Shown here: positions 1 through 8,900 of the stretch, one piece after another
Layout of the letters: each line of letters begins with the position of its first letter
Position numbering within the stretch: the first letter of the stretch is position 1
Assembly: GCA_023228025.1 (NCBI GenBank)
Contig: JALOCD010000114.1
Location: 1 to 13,361, forward strand
From: Prolixibacteraceae bacterium
GTDB lineage: Bacteria; Bacteroidota; Bacteroidia; Bacteroidales; Prolixibacteraceae
Reading direction: 5' to 3'
Length of the DNA: 13,361 nt
Made by a program: the position numbers and the translations under genes
Notes under the pieces: model-generated
Told to the model about the DNA's origin: nothing
The model's database searches: none
Seen by the model: the letters and a program-made list of their open reading frames with translations, nothing else

Positions 1-662
1 TTATCCACAAAAGTGTACTCCAATTCATACTTTTCAGCATCTGGTACACTATTCCAGTTGATAACCAGTTCGTCGGTTGCCTGATCCTCACAAGCAGTAA
101 GTCCCGTTGGAAAAATATTGTAATTGATCCGGGTAAGCCGTTCTTCCTGGAACCCGATATTTAATTCGATGAAATCAGCCAATTCGGTTTTCAATTGGGT
201 CAAATCGGTTCCTTTATCAGATGTGACAACAACATTAGTGATCGTTAATTCAGCCTTATAGGCGTTCCTGAATACGTAGATGCTGGAAATAATGCTCTTG
301 GTTAGCGTGTCGGTTCTGTTGTTAATTTCCAGCGTGATGGTTTTAGATGCGGGTGGAGATGCTACATTAATTGGATAATATTTTAGGGTTGCCGATACGG
401 TAACTTTTGCATTGGCATGAAAAGCCGATTGATTTTTGAGAAGTAGCTCTACCGTATTTTGAAAGGAAGTAACCCTATCCGAACTATTCAACCGGTCGGG
501 ATTGAAGTTTGGCAGGACGGCGGGAAAATTGATGGAGCCCTCCTTGTATGCCATCAGGGAATTCCCGGATAACAGGAAATCAATTTTGGGATACTGCTTT
601 GCAAAGACATTAATAGCAAAGAAAGGCAGTAATAATATCAGTATGAATTTATGCATTGCCAT
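1..662 (-). CDS. Secreted RHS/YD-repeat-type protein, N-terminal part (runs off the window)
   Basis: The frame is open from the ATG at 662 to base 1 with no stop, giving about 220 residues of a longer protein. It begins with a hydrophobic signal peptide (MAMHKFILILLLPFFAINVFA, with a second possible start at the Met two codons later, ATG at 656). The next ~170 residues are beta-rich and contain no motif I recognise. At the window edge a fibronectin-III-like stretch appears (ELVINWNSVPDAEKYELEY). In Bacteroidota this type of N-terminus is typical of very large secreted proteins that continue into YD/RHS repeats and often end in a variable, toxin-like tip. The start lies only 5 bases after the stop of the preceding frame, so it is almost certainly in the same operon. 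The RHS assignment is inferred from this N-terminus and the neighbours; no YD repeats are visible here. Confidence 0.8.
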   Translation of the reverse strand, partial: MAMHKFILILLLPFFAINVFAKQYPKIDFLLSGNSLMAYKEGSINFPAVLPNFNPDRLNSSDRVTSFQNTVELLLKNQSAFHANAKVTVSATLKYYPINVASPPASKTITLEINNRTDTLTKSIISSIYVFRNAYKAELTITNVVVTSDKGTDLTQLKTELADFIELNIGFQEERLTRINYNIFPTGLTACEDQATDELVINWNSVPDAEKYELEYTFVD

Positions 663-667
663 AGTTA

Positions 668-1318
668 TTAATGTTTTACCAGGGATGAATTCACTTCCTT
701 GATGGTCACAATCCCCTTCTCTGTCTCTTTCTTAATGCGTCTAAGCTCCCCTCGATTGTTGTACTCATTTTTGGTGAAATAATTGTTCTCATCAAGGCTG
801 TAAGTAAGTCTCAGATTGACATCATCATAAACATAGGAAACCATATTGCCATCTGCCGGGAATATCCTCAGGTCATCAAAAAAAGTAGCGGCATTGCCTT
901 GCTTTAGATTGAAGGAGACGCTATTGTTGGAAGATGTGGTAAATGTGCCCATGACCCTTTGCCAGCCCTCTATCACCGGCCCTTCAGATTTTAAACTGAC
1001 AGATGCTGAACCATTGCATGTTATATCAACTGTTGCATCACTGCACGAGATAATGGGCTGCGGATTGTTCACTTTTACCCAACAGGAAAAGATGTATTTC
1101 TTGTTCGCATCCGGGGCAAAGCCACCAATGCATTCAAGGCATACCGAATCATTTGCAGGCTTACCATATGTGCCTGTTGGCGTATTCCCATGGCTTCCCC
1201 TATCCCCTTTACAGGCAACAGCAGGTGATATTGTAAAAGAGAGCGAACCCTGGACCTCCAGTGAGTATTTACCTGTATGTGATTCATTATCAGATAAAAT
1301 AGGTTTACCTTTTACCAC
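668..1318 (-). CDS. Displaced C-terminal part of the YD/RHS-type protein (probable frameshift fragment)
   Basis: This is a 216-codon frame if the GTG at 1318 is used. It has no signal peptide, although the three large neighbours with intact N-termini do. It holds a carbohydrate-binding-module-like beta-sandwich: HTGKYSLEV near residue 15, then YIFSCWVKV, a GWQRVMGTFT strand and FFDDLRIFPADG. It ends in a YD-like tail (SYVYDDVNLRLTYSLDENN, then NEYNNRGELRRIKKETEKG). In related Bacteroidota proteins this module and tail normally follow directly after a YFDGFEDY motif in the same chain. Here that motif is at the end of the upstream gene, in another frame. The frame stays open upstream of the GTG as far as a TGA at 1435-1433, inside the upstream gene. 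I therefore read it as the 3' part of a gene broken by a -1 shift, not an independent gene. Whether it is translated alone is unknown. Confidence 0.7.
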   Translation of the reverse strand: MVKGKPILSDNESHTGKYSLEVQGSLSFTISPAVACKGDRGSHGNTPTGTYGKPANDSVCLECIGGFAPDANKKYIFSCWVKVNNPQPIISCSDATVDITCNGSASVSLKSEGPVIEGWQRVMGTFTTSSNNSVSFNLKQGNAATFFDDLRIFPADGNMVSYVYDDVNLRLTYSLDENNYFTKNEYNNRGELRRIKKETEKGIVTIKEVNSSLVKH

Positions 1319-1320
1319 AT

Positions 1321-4300
1321 TTACTCTTCCATTTGCACGATCTGATGTGTTGACCCATTTCCAGTTGATGCAGTGGAAGAATTGCCAATCTGCCTCATCT
1401 GTGATGCAGGAATTGGATGGCCTTTGTCGAATTCAGTGGTTATTGGACAGTAGGCACAGTAATAATCTTCAAAACCATCAAAATAGGTCTCTCCATAGGC
1501 TGCATTAATGGCTTGGGCAGTTATCAGCGTATTTTTGTAGCCTAATAAATTAGCGGTTTTCCTTCCTATTCGATCTTCCGTCTCAATGGTTTGGCCATCA
1601 ACATTTGTCAAATTGACTTTTTCCTTCCACTCCCAGTTGAAATAACCAGGTGTCCAGTTTAAGGAAGGATTTGAGGGCAGTCCCCAAAAGTCAGTGTATA
1701 TTCTGAACAGCCCTTGTTCCTTGATATTTGTAATTCCGTTGGCCAGGTTAACCGGAGATCGATCTTCCAAAAAGAACCAGGTTCGTTTGGGTTTAAAATT
1801 TCCCTTCTTTCCTGCTAAGAAATCAATTTTCCCCATCCTGTTCTTGATGGTTGCACAAGAGTCACAATACATAACTGCATCATCATAGTACTCAATTGCA
1901 GAGCTGTTCAATGTCTTGAGTTGACCAAATTCCAAAGTGACTCCATTGGACAGGGGATTCTGGTTCCAGGTAATTACCTGACCTGCCGAAGCCGACAAAA
2001 GATTTTTAGCCCCAGAATTGTACACCTGGTATTCGCTCCCTGAGATAGCTGTTTGTGATCCGAAATCATTCACAAAAATTGGAACGGATGAATTCAGGTC
2101 TTTCACCCACAACCTGGGACCCGTACCGATAGTCCTTAGCTCGTCCCCTACTTTTAAAAAGGGTTTAAAAACGGAAAGATTTGTGCTGTTGACATTCAAT
2201 TTCGTATTTACATAGGATGGCGCCATCCCGTTGTACATCCACCAGGCAGGGTATTTGAAGGAAAATATTGTGTCGTTGAATTCATTGGCCAGTTTCGTCA
2301 AAAGGACTTCTCCGGTAATCTCATCGAAGGCTAAATTTTCTGTGGTGACAGATGAACTTTGTTCGAAGACTGTTTTACTTTTCAAAAGGCCATTCCGGTG
2401 AATTACTTTGTTGACAACGATCGACTGAAATTGCTTCTCTTCCGTCATCTGCGAATACAAGGGCATGATTATTGGGATGGGAACTACTCCGAATACGGCC
2501 ATATTCAAATTGGCATTGTAAGAAGTTGAGACAGATTGATCATAGCTTTTTTTACCGTCAATGGTATATTCGGCGGATAGTCCCAATTTGTTATTGCGGG
2601 AGATCCTGCCACTGTGGTCAATGGTTGTGAAGTGGTCATTGTTTGGAAAGTATTCGGAAACCTCACCAGAAACACGGTCTCCATTTTGATTATATACCCA
2701 TGTGGCTTTTGCTAAACCGCTCATGTTGTTCAACTCAATGGAATAACCCTGGGAAACAGAGGCAAAATCGTGCTGCTGATCAATGGCTACAAATGGAAGC
2801 TGAATTGGATTGAACTGGGTTTTGTCCCGTTTTTCATCAATTACAGTCCGGGCAACTTTTACAGGATAGTCCCTGGCTGTAAAATATTCATTGACAATTC
2901 TTCCGGTTTTGGCTACGTTGAGGATTGTTCCATTGCTAATTTGAGTAACCTTTCCATAGGTAATCTGGGGAGCTGGGAAAAGTGATTCATTTACCGGTTC
3001 TTCAACAAAATAATCGTTGTCGGGGGCCAATTTCTTTTTATCGGAATAAAAGATGGGTTGTTTCAGTGAAATCTCATCGCCGCCCACCATTGGTTCATAA
3101 TCAGCAACACCTGAACTTATTGTCACCTGGCTGTTGTTCACCGGATTCGTCTCAACAGTGGTGTAATCATAGCTGGTAGTGTACGATTTATTCTGATGCG
3201 TATTGCCAGTCATGGCATCCCAATTGTCATCAATACTTATTTGTTTTACACGACTGCCCCCGGCAATTTTCTTTTTTACAGGGTTATAAAGACGGATAAA
3301 ACTTTTTGCCAATGAAACCTCCTTGCAAAAACTCATAGTTGAGCAATACAGGTTCACACCAATGGATGAGGCAGCTATTTGGTTGCCCAGTTGGCTTATT
3401 GTCCCGGGTAAGGATTGAATGAACGCGCCAAAATTGGCAGGAGCGCCTATGGATGTATTGTTGAACACCATGCTGTTTCGGTTGATTCTCATAAACTGGA
3501 ACGCGGTTTTGAGAATGGGACTGCATTTGATCAGGTTGTTTTCATCATCAATAGCGACAGGCTCCAATTCCACATAGGCAACGGTATTGCTTGTTAATCC
3601 ATAGTCTCTTATTTTAGCATAGCCAGTGATGTATTCATATTTGTTGTCGCTTAAGTTCACATAAAATTTATAGTACAAAAACCCATCCTTGATATCTTTT
3701 ATATAATTCTCTTCCAATTCCTTTCTGGCTTCCACAGGATTTGCATTTGTTATGGAACTTGTCAAATTGAAATAGATTCGATTTTTAAGGTCCGAGATTG
3801 GACCATAAAGGGAATTCCCGTTTGTTATGGGTGATGATGAGCTCCCAATGCCAGTTACCATAAACATCTGCCCTGCAGTTTTATTCTGAATGTACCCGTA
3901 ATCGTTGGCTTCATAATCCACTTTTAACTTGCCGCCTCCAGGGATGGTGATGTCGGTTAAATTCCAGGCATATGCATTATGATCCATGATGGATTTGTTT
4001 TGCAATGCATAAGGGAAATCAATATTGGAGAGTGGTGAGCCATCAGAATTGTCGCTGAAGTTGGATCCATTTTCCTGGTAGTATCCCCACCGATTGACAT
4101 TCCTGATCGCGTAATCGGGGTTTACAATAGCATTGTTTGGCTTCTTGCCGTATCCAAAAACATATGGGGTTAGTTTACCTTCTTTCGAATGCTCATAGGT
4201 AAAATCAACCTTGTTTAAAGTAAGTTTGCCGTTCGCGGCAACAACTCCGTTATCAATATTCTTGCACAATAAATTGTTGTAGTCAAAATGAATGGTTTTG

Positions 4301-6621
4301 ATAGGTGTCGCATTGTTGCCATTCCTGACACGATCGGGTATCGAATAAACCTCTATGTAGTCAAGTTTTCTTAAAAACTGAGCTGTATTCTTCCCACCGT
4401 TTTCATCGATCACTCCATATCCATCTTGCCTTTGACTGTAGTGGAATTCAGCAATCTCAGTTTTGGACTCAATGGAACGAACATACCAAAGTTCCTTGCT
4501 GCCAAAGACATAGGTACCTTTGTCATCCTGGTCATCACTTCTTAATCCCCTGTTGTAGGTGGCGAAATCTTTGGCAAACGGAGTTCTCCAGTTGTAGTTG
4601 AAGTTTTCTTTAAAGTAGCTGAATTTGACATAGTTGCCCAGATCGTCTTCGGTAATTCCATCGTTGGTTAGGTCTCTGTAGTCAGGGCTTAAAACGGCGG
4701 TGATCAGGAATTGGGTAACATACGCCGGGGTAAGTGTAGATTCAAAAAAATTGTCTATTCCCTTGTTGTTGCCCGATGTATTATCCACATTTTCTGTATA
4801 ATGAACCAGGTTTCTTATCGGATCCGTAACATTGCCTGTGACATTGAAACTGACCTCCTTTTGAGAGAGGTTGTATACAGGGATGCCAAAAACATATTTC
4901 ATGCCATCGGGTTGGGTAACAGAAATTTCAGAAAGGTGATGCCCTTTCCGGTACCCGGATGTTCTGATCAGCGGTGGCGCCGGTGTGTTGTTGAAATTGT
5001 AACACTTTATTTGCTTGTCAAATCCAATTTTATCCGCCTCACTGGCAGTCAGGTAATTGATAGTTGACTGCCGTACGGGTTGTACAGTGTTCAGCATATT
5101 GGAGGTGACATGGCTCCCATTGCTTAAGAATTGTGTAAGGAGGGTCTCATTGAAGAGGTTGAATTGAACAGGGTTATATTCTCCCAAAAAAGAGAAGTCA
5201 GAACAATTAAATTTGTTGATTTCCCCATGATTCTTTAGACAAAACTGCTTGTACAAACTGTTGCCAATCACATCCTGTTCCGGTTTGAAGCTGACATTGG
5301 TCGGGTTCCATTTACCGGTTTTTTGAAATGACGTGGAGGTTCCAAAGTTGGCGCCGGCTTTGAACAATGCGCCTAAATTTACTTCTGCGCCCGCCTGATT
5401 GCCGTTCGAATTGATGATCGCATCTGCGTCTCCTACAAGGCCAATATCATTTTTATTGACCGAAAAGGTCATGGATAATCCCTGTCCGTTCAGGTTAAAA
5501 ACATCCGGGGTTTTGAATGGGATGGGCAAAATTTTTGATTCACCAATAAAATAGGGGAGCCTTTTTTCCCGGTTAAAATCCATGAGCGAATTTCCGCCGA
5601 TCGAATTGCTCTCGTACATGGAGCCATAGGCTGCAAAGGTCTGGCTGGTTGTGGCCAACGTTTGTTTTGAAAAATATCCGGTTACCCTGATGTTCGGATC
5701 TACATAATAGGCGTCCCAACCCATGGCGCCTGAATAGGTACCCGAGCTGTTCAGAAATGGATAATCAATATCCGGCTGGAAGGAATTGTTCAGATAGGAA
5801 CAACTGGTCATGCCAAGAAGCGCCGTGGAAGATTGGTCTCCTGGTGGCTGATTTGGACCTTTTCGTTGTATGGGGGTCTTTTTTTCACCCTTTGTTAATG
5901 ATTCCCTTACATAACTCAGGTTCATATTGGTGCTGACTTTCAATCCTTCTGTAGAATTAACTGACCACGTTTTACCCAGCGAAATGCCCAATCTGTCATT
6001 ACCTTTCCCCAGTTTAAGTCCAATGCTCGGACTCAAATATTTATCTACACCCGATTGTGAATTAACAGAAACTCCCATCCCCAATGAGGCGCTTCCTCCA
6101 ACACCCGCATTGGATTGTGCGCTCAGACTGGCCGAACCGCTTAAGGAGGGCTCCAATCCCCAGCCCTTGTAATTATTGTAGAAAACGCCTAAACCTGCAC
6201 CCACAGAAATACCGAGAGACGGAGGCAATCCCGCTATTTCCAGGTCTACCCCCAGTTTGCCGCCAAAAGTTTCGTTGGGCTTGACAGAATATTCCTTTGT
6301 GATGATATCCTCGTTGAAGTCGTCCGGCAATCCTCTTAAAGTCCTGACGATACTTCCGGCATTCAAATTCCAGCCCAGTCCAACCATGGAAGCAACATCT
6401 TCCATTTGAATTCCGGATTGATAGGTTAAATTCATGGGATAGCCGCCAATGGTGAACAATGGAATCTGATAGGAAAATGTACCCGATGAAGGGTTGACCA
6501 AATTCGATGTGCCCGCTTGCTGGAATTGCATAAATTCAGGCTGCCCCGGTCCTCCGGTCTGCGCTTTCACACCGAAAACCAGCAACATCAATGCGAATAA
6601 AACGAGAATATTATTTTTCAC
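1321..6621 (-). CDS. Giant secreted protein with YD/RHS-type N-terminus (1766 aa, probably frameshifted near its end)
   Basis: The protein starts at a GTG (6621) that overlaps the end of the previous gene by 11 bases, which suggests translational coupling. No other start is nearby, and the GTG leads straight into a signal peptide (residues 1-20, MKNNILVLFALMLLVFGVKA, then Q). Residues 40-101 match the N-terminus common to Bacteroidota YD/RHS proteins: NPSSGTFSYQIPLFTIGGYP, then GLGWNLNAGSIVRTLRG. Residues ~130-240 are rich in Gly and Ser with an alternating beta pattern. Further on are a YGSMYESN/LMDFNREK stretch, long beta-rich regions with FDYN/Y-D-type strands, and near the C-terminus INAAYGETYFDGFEDYYCAYC. 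The last ~36 residues turn Ser/Thr/Gln-rich and look out of frame. It is probably exported and surface-associated. No lipobox Cys or sorting domain is visible. The biochemical role is unknown; it is likely a partner or scaffold for the RHS protein downstream. Confidence 0.85.
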   Translation of the reverse strand: MKNNILVLFALMLLVFGVKAQTGGPGQPEFMQFQQAGTSNLVNPSSGTFSYQIPLFTIGGYPMNLTYQSGIQMEDVASMVGLGWNLNAGSIVRTLRGLPDDFNEDIITKEYSVKPNETFGGKLGVDLEIAGLPPSLGISVGAGLGVFYNNYKGWGLEPSLSGSASLSAQSNAGVGGSASLGMGVSVNSQSGVDKYLSPSIGLKLGKGNDRLGISLGKTWSVNSTEGLKVSTNMNLSYVRESLTKGEKKTPIQRKGPNQPPGDQSSTALLGMTSCSYLNNSFQPDIDYPFLNSSGTYSGAMGWDAYYVDPNIRVTGYFSKQTLATTSQTFAAYGSMYESNSIGGNSLMDFNREKRLPYFIGESKILPIPFKTPDVFNLNGQGLSMTFSVNKNDIGLVGDADAIINSNGNQAGAEVNLGALFKAGANFGTSTSFQKTGKWNPTNVSFKPEQDVIGNSLYKQFCLKNHGEINKFNCSDFSFLGEYNPVQFNLFNETLLTQFLSNGSHVTSNMLNTVQPVRQSTINYLTASEADKIGFDKQIKCYNFNNTPAPPLIRTSGYRKGHHLSEISVTQPDGMKYVFGIPVYNLSQKEVSFNVTGNVTDPIRNLVHYTENVDNTSGNNKGIDNFFESTLTPAYVTQFLITAVLSPDYRDLTNDGITEDDLGNYVKFSYFKENFNYNWRTPFAKDFATYNRGLRSDDQDDKGTYVFGSKELWYVRSIESKTEIAEFHYSQRQDGYGVIDENGGKNTAQFLRKLDYIEVYSIPDRVRNGNNATPIKTIHFDYNNLLCKNIDNGVVAANGKLTLNKVDFTYEHSKEGKLTPYVFGYGKKPNNAIVNPDYAIRNVNRWGYYQENGSNFSDNSDGSPLSNIDFPYALQNKSIMDHNAYAWNLTDITIPGGGKLKVDYEANDYGYIQNKTAGQMFMVTGIGSSSSPITNGNSLYGPISDLKNRIYFNLTSSITNANPVEARKELEENYIKDIKDGFLYYKFYVNLSDNKYEYITGYAKIRDYGLTSNTVAYVELEPVAIDDENNLIKCSPILKTAFQFMRINRNSMVFNNTSIGAPANFGAFIQSLPGTISQLGNQIAASSIGVNLYCSTMSFCKEVSLAKSFIRLYNPVKKKIAGGSRVKQISIDDNWDAMTGNTHQNKSYTTSYDYTTVETNPVNNSQVTISSGVADYEPMVGGDEISLKQPIFYSDKKKLAPDNDYFVEEPVNESLFPAPQITYGKVTQISNGTILNVAKTGRIVNEYFTARDYPVKVARTVIDEKRDKTQFNPIQLPFVAIDQQHDFASVSQGYSIELNNMSGLAKATWVYNQNGDRVSGEVSEYFPNNDHFTTIDHSGRISRNNKLGLSAEYTIDGKKSYDQSVSTSYNANLNMAVFGVVPIPIIMPLYSQMTEEKQFQSIVVNKVIHRNGLLKSKTVFEQSSSVTTENLAFDEITGEVLLTKLANEFNDTIFSFKYPAWWMYNGMAPSYVNTKLNVNSTNLSVFKPFLKVGDELRTIGTGPRLWVKDLNSSVPIFVNDFGSQTAISGSEYQVYNSGAKNLLSASAGQVITWNQNPLSNGVTLEFGQLKTLNSSAIEYYDDAVMYCDSCATIKNRMGKIDFLAGKKGNFKPKRTWFFLEDRSPVNLANGITNIKEQGLFRIYTDFWGLPSNPSLNWTPGYFNWEWKEKVNLTNVDGQTIETEDRIGRKTANLLGYKNTLITAQAINAAYGETYFDGFEDYYCAYCPITTEFDKGHPIPASQMRQIGNSSTASTGNGSTHQIVQMEE
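1323..1435 (-). other. Probable -1 frameshift zone joining two parts of one gene
   Basis: Both frames are open here. The upstream gene's frame continues to TAA at 1323-1321. The downstream frame is open from just after a TGA at 1435-1433 onward. In this stretch the downstream frame encodes aromatic-rich, protein-like sequence (DEADWQFFHCINWKWV, then NTSDRANGRVNVVKGKP) that runs smoothly into the sugar-binding-like module. The upstream frame gives a low-complexity run (GNSSTASTGNGS). A change equal to losing one base, perhaps near 1410-1400 (around CCAATTCCTGCATC), would explain this. I see no X-XXY-YYZ slippery heptamer in the upstream frame and no long homopolymer, so programmed slippage or simple phase variation is not supported by what is visible. 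Confidence 0.65.
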
Positions 6622-8836
6622 GATCGTTGGTAACTTTAAAGTTGAAATGATAAGTGTGATGGAAATCGGAAATGGTCAGAAGATAGGGTCTGCCTGGTTC
6701 AAGATTGTAATCTTTGATATCGATGGAGATCCTGTTTAGCCCGGTTACACTATTTAATTTGACCACATCTTTCGATTTGCGCTTTATTTTCCTTGCTTCG
6801 ACATCGTAAATCGTTACTTTTATATTTTCAACCGATGCATAATGGTTGATATATTGGACCCTCAATACATTGTTGGATATTTCAGTGCAGGTGTAAGATG
6901 GCTCCACTGACAGTTCGTAATAATATCTGATATCAATCAATGCAACCGAATCCTTGCATAGCGTCTCCCCCTCTTTGTTGAGCCACTCGTAGACGACATA
7001 GAATGGGTTGACAGTCGGAACCGCAAAATAGAGGGTACCGAGTTTTGTCTCCCCTTGAGGGATATCCCCTGAATTATTGGTCCATTTTACCTGGTTTGAG
7101 CCCGGAGGAAACTTGGAAGGGGTTCTGTTCCATTCTTTGGGCGCTTTGTTCTCAATGCAAATGACTGAATCATTTATAATCTTTATTCTGAAGCTTTTTG
7201 GGGTGTTCTTTGGTTCATTACCCCTGTATTTATTGGTAATGATGCCTTCATAGGCAATGGAGTCACCCCTGTAAATTTTTCTCAACTCAAAAGAGTAGTT
7301 CTCACATTTTTGATCAGGGAGGGATTTTGGTACATCCGGTGGTGGCTGGATATCTTCTACCTTTATGACTATCTTACAGGGTGTACATCTCTTGCCGCCG
7401 CATAACGGAGTGATGTCGACCGTATACATTCCGGTCTGGCTAAAATTGAAACGGAAGATTTGTCCGGTTCCGTTGCCTGAAGCGATGCCCTGAACCGACC
7501 ATTCATAAGAAACAGTACACGAACTATCTTTGGGATTGCATGCAAAATCCGGAAAATGGAATTGATAAATTCCTTTAGAAAGTGAGGCAGTTCCGCTGCA
7601 TGTCAATCTTGAAGTAGTTGCATCCTTTGCTTGAATTTCGACTACAGAATTGCTCCATTCTCCACAGTCGCATGTTTTACAACCTTCAACCACAATAGAA
7701 TAAATACAGGGTTGGCAGGCTTTACCATTGCATATGGCATTCAAAGTTAGGGAGTAGGTCCCATTGGTTACAGGGGTGAAGGAACCGTTGGTACCACTTC
7801 CTGCTCTTGTACTACCATCTGCCATTCTAATTTCCCAACCTGTCTTCGCCTGACATTTTTCATTGTTAGGATGGCACTGATAGCTTGTTGTAAAACTGAA
7901 AGGTTGATTGCATTTCCATGCTATTTTACCATTGCAATCAAATCTTGATACAACTGCCGCGTTTTGTACAATTAATGGATTCCATGATCCGCATTCACAG
8001 CGAGTTGCTGAAAATACAATTGGTTTGCTGGTACCGTTATTCCCTCCAATTGGTTTCCCTTCATGATTCAACGCCTGCACATTCCAGATAAAGTCGCACA
8101 GATATGGAGGTAAACATGGGCCACCGACTAAAATATTTACAATTGTCTGGGTAATGTTATCGACATCTTTGGTAATTAGGGGTTGGTTAGCCTGCATTGC
8201 CTGTGTTCCGGTTTGTCCCTGCATCAATTGCCAAACGGATAGACGATAAGTAACCGGCTCCTGTGGCTTGGGAATGACTGGTATCCACCGGAAAATAAAT
8301 GGCTTTTGAAGTTCCGCCTCTGCAAATTCGGAACCATCTGCCGGCGCGGTCGGTTGAGGTGGCTGATAAGTTATTTGCTCAACCTCTCTGATTGAAAATG
8401 GTTTACATTTTTCTTCGCTGTAAGGTGCTGAACCTGCTGCACCGTAACCAAAAAACTGCGCACAGATTTCATAATCACCGGGAGCTAATAAACAATCTTT
8501 GCCCAAAAAAGAAACAGCATTCGTCCCACTCCAAACTTTGGTAATGGTATTGAAATTGGCAGCCGGTGCCGAACTACCGGTAAAGGCGCCACACACCTTT
8601 ACGCCCCCTTTCTTAATCGTTAGCAATAGCTTGCTCTCTTCAACCATTGGGTCTACCCGACCAGCAACCGCTTTGGCTGTGGCTGTGATGGTTAACATTG
8701 TTTTTCCGGTCCCCCAGTTGGCGGTATTGGCATCAGGACTGGCTGGCAATGAAATATTGATGCTGGTAATGGGGTAGTTTTGAGAATAACCCTGAACAAC
8801 AATTATCATCAATACAAATACCAGAACTTTGTTCAT
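6611..8836 (-). CDS. Secreted fibronectin-III-like protein with two cysteine-rich tandem modules (741 aa)
   Basis: I chose the ATG at 8836, because it gives a clean signal peptide (MNKVLVFVLMIIVVQGYSQ); an ATG 14 codons earlier (8878) would add a charged leader. Residues 20-150 are beta-rich with PGDYEICAQFFG. Residues ~155-278 resemble a fibronectin-III-like fold seen in Bacteroidota surface proteins (PTAPADGSEF, FIFRWIPVIPKPQEPVTYRL, DFIWNVQALNHEGKPI). Two tandem modules follow, at 280-386 and 389-487. Each has the pattern CxCGxW, a middle Cys, C-x6-C, and a closing C-[NG]-GK-x-C-x-PC. Residues 510-640 are another beta domain. The last ~80 residues (VTIYDVEARKI, GLNRISIDIKDYNLEPGRPY, FNFKV) resemble a type 9 secretion C-terminal sorting domain, an inference from pattern only. 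The stop overlaps the GTG of the next gene. The likely role is as an exported accessory or partner of the YD/RHS proteins; function is not proven. Confidence 0.85.
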   Translation of the reverse strand: MNKVLVFVLMIIVVQGYSQNYPITSINISLPASPDANTANWGTGKTMLTITATAKAVAGRVDPMVEESKLLLTIKKGGVKVCGAFTGSSAPAANFNTITKVWSGTNAVSFLGKDCLLAPGDYEICAQFFGYGAAGSAPYSEEKCKPFSIREVEQITYQPPQPTAPADGSEFAEAELQKPFIFRWIPVIPKPQEPVTYRLSVWQLMQGQTGTQAMQANQPLITKDVDNITQTIVNILVGGPCLPPYLCDFIWNVQALNHEGKPIGGNNGTSKPIVFSATRCECGSWNPLIVQNAAVVSRFDCNGKIAWKCNQPFSFTTSYQCHPNNEKCQAKTGWEIRMADGSTRAGSGTNGSFTPVTNGTYSLTLNAICNGKACQPCIYSIVVEGCKTCDCGEWSNSVVEIQAKDATTSRLTCSGTASLSKGIYQFHFPDFACNPKDSSCTVSYEWSVQGIASGNGTGQIFRFNFSQTGMYTVDITPLCGGKRCTPCKIVIKVEDIQPPPDVPKSLPDQKCENYSFELRKIYRGDSIAYEGIITNKYRGNEPKNTPKSFRIKIINDSVICIENKAPKEWNRTPSKFPPGSNQVKWTNNSGDIPQGETKLGTLYFAVPTVNPFYVVYEWLNKEGETLCKDSVALIDIRYYYELSVEPSYTCTEISNNVLRVQYINHYASVENIKVTIYDVEARKIKRKSKDVVKLNSVTGLNRISIDIKDYNLEPGRPYLLTISDFHHTYHFNFKVTNDREK

Positions 8837-8900
8837 AATATGGCGTTCTTTATTGTAGGGTTTATAGTTTTCAAGCATTTATAGTATAACAGTCAGGCAT

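Noticed and set aside
846..1508. A 220-codon open frame on the plus strand
   Set aside because: It lies antisense across the frameshift zone and the sugar-binding-like module. Its product has no recognisable motif or signal, while the minus-strand frames here show clear family motifs.
4711..5067. A 118-codon plus-strand frame
   Set aside because: It is wholly inside the giant YD-type gene on the other strand, with no motif and no start signal; it looks like a shadow.
8837..8878. Earlier start for the Cys-module protein, adding MLENYKPYNKERHI
   Set aside because: The added residues are charged and precede a normal signal peptide; the ATG at 8836 gives a standard exported N-terminus.
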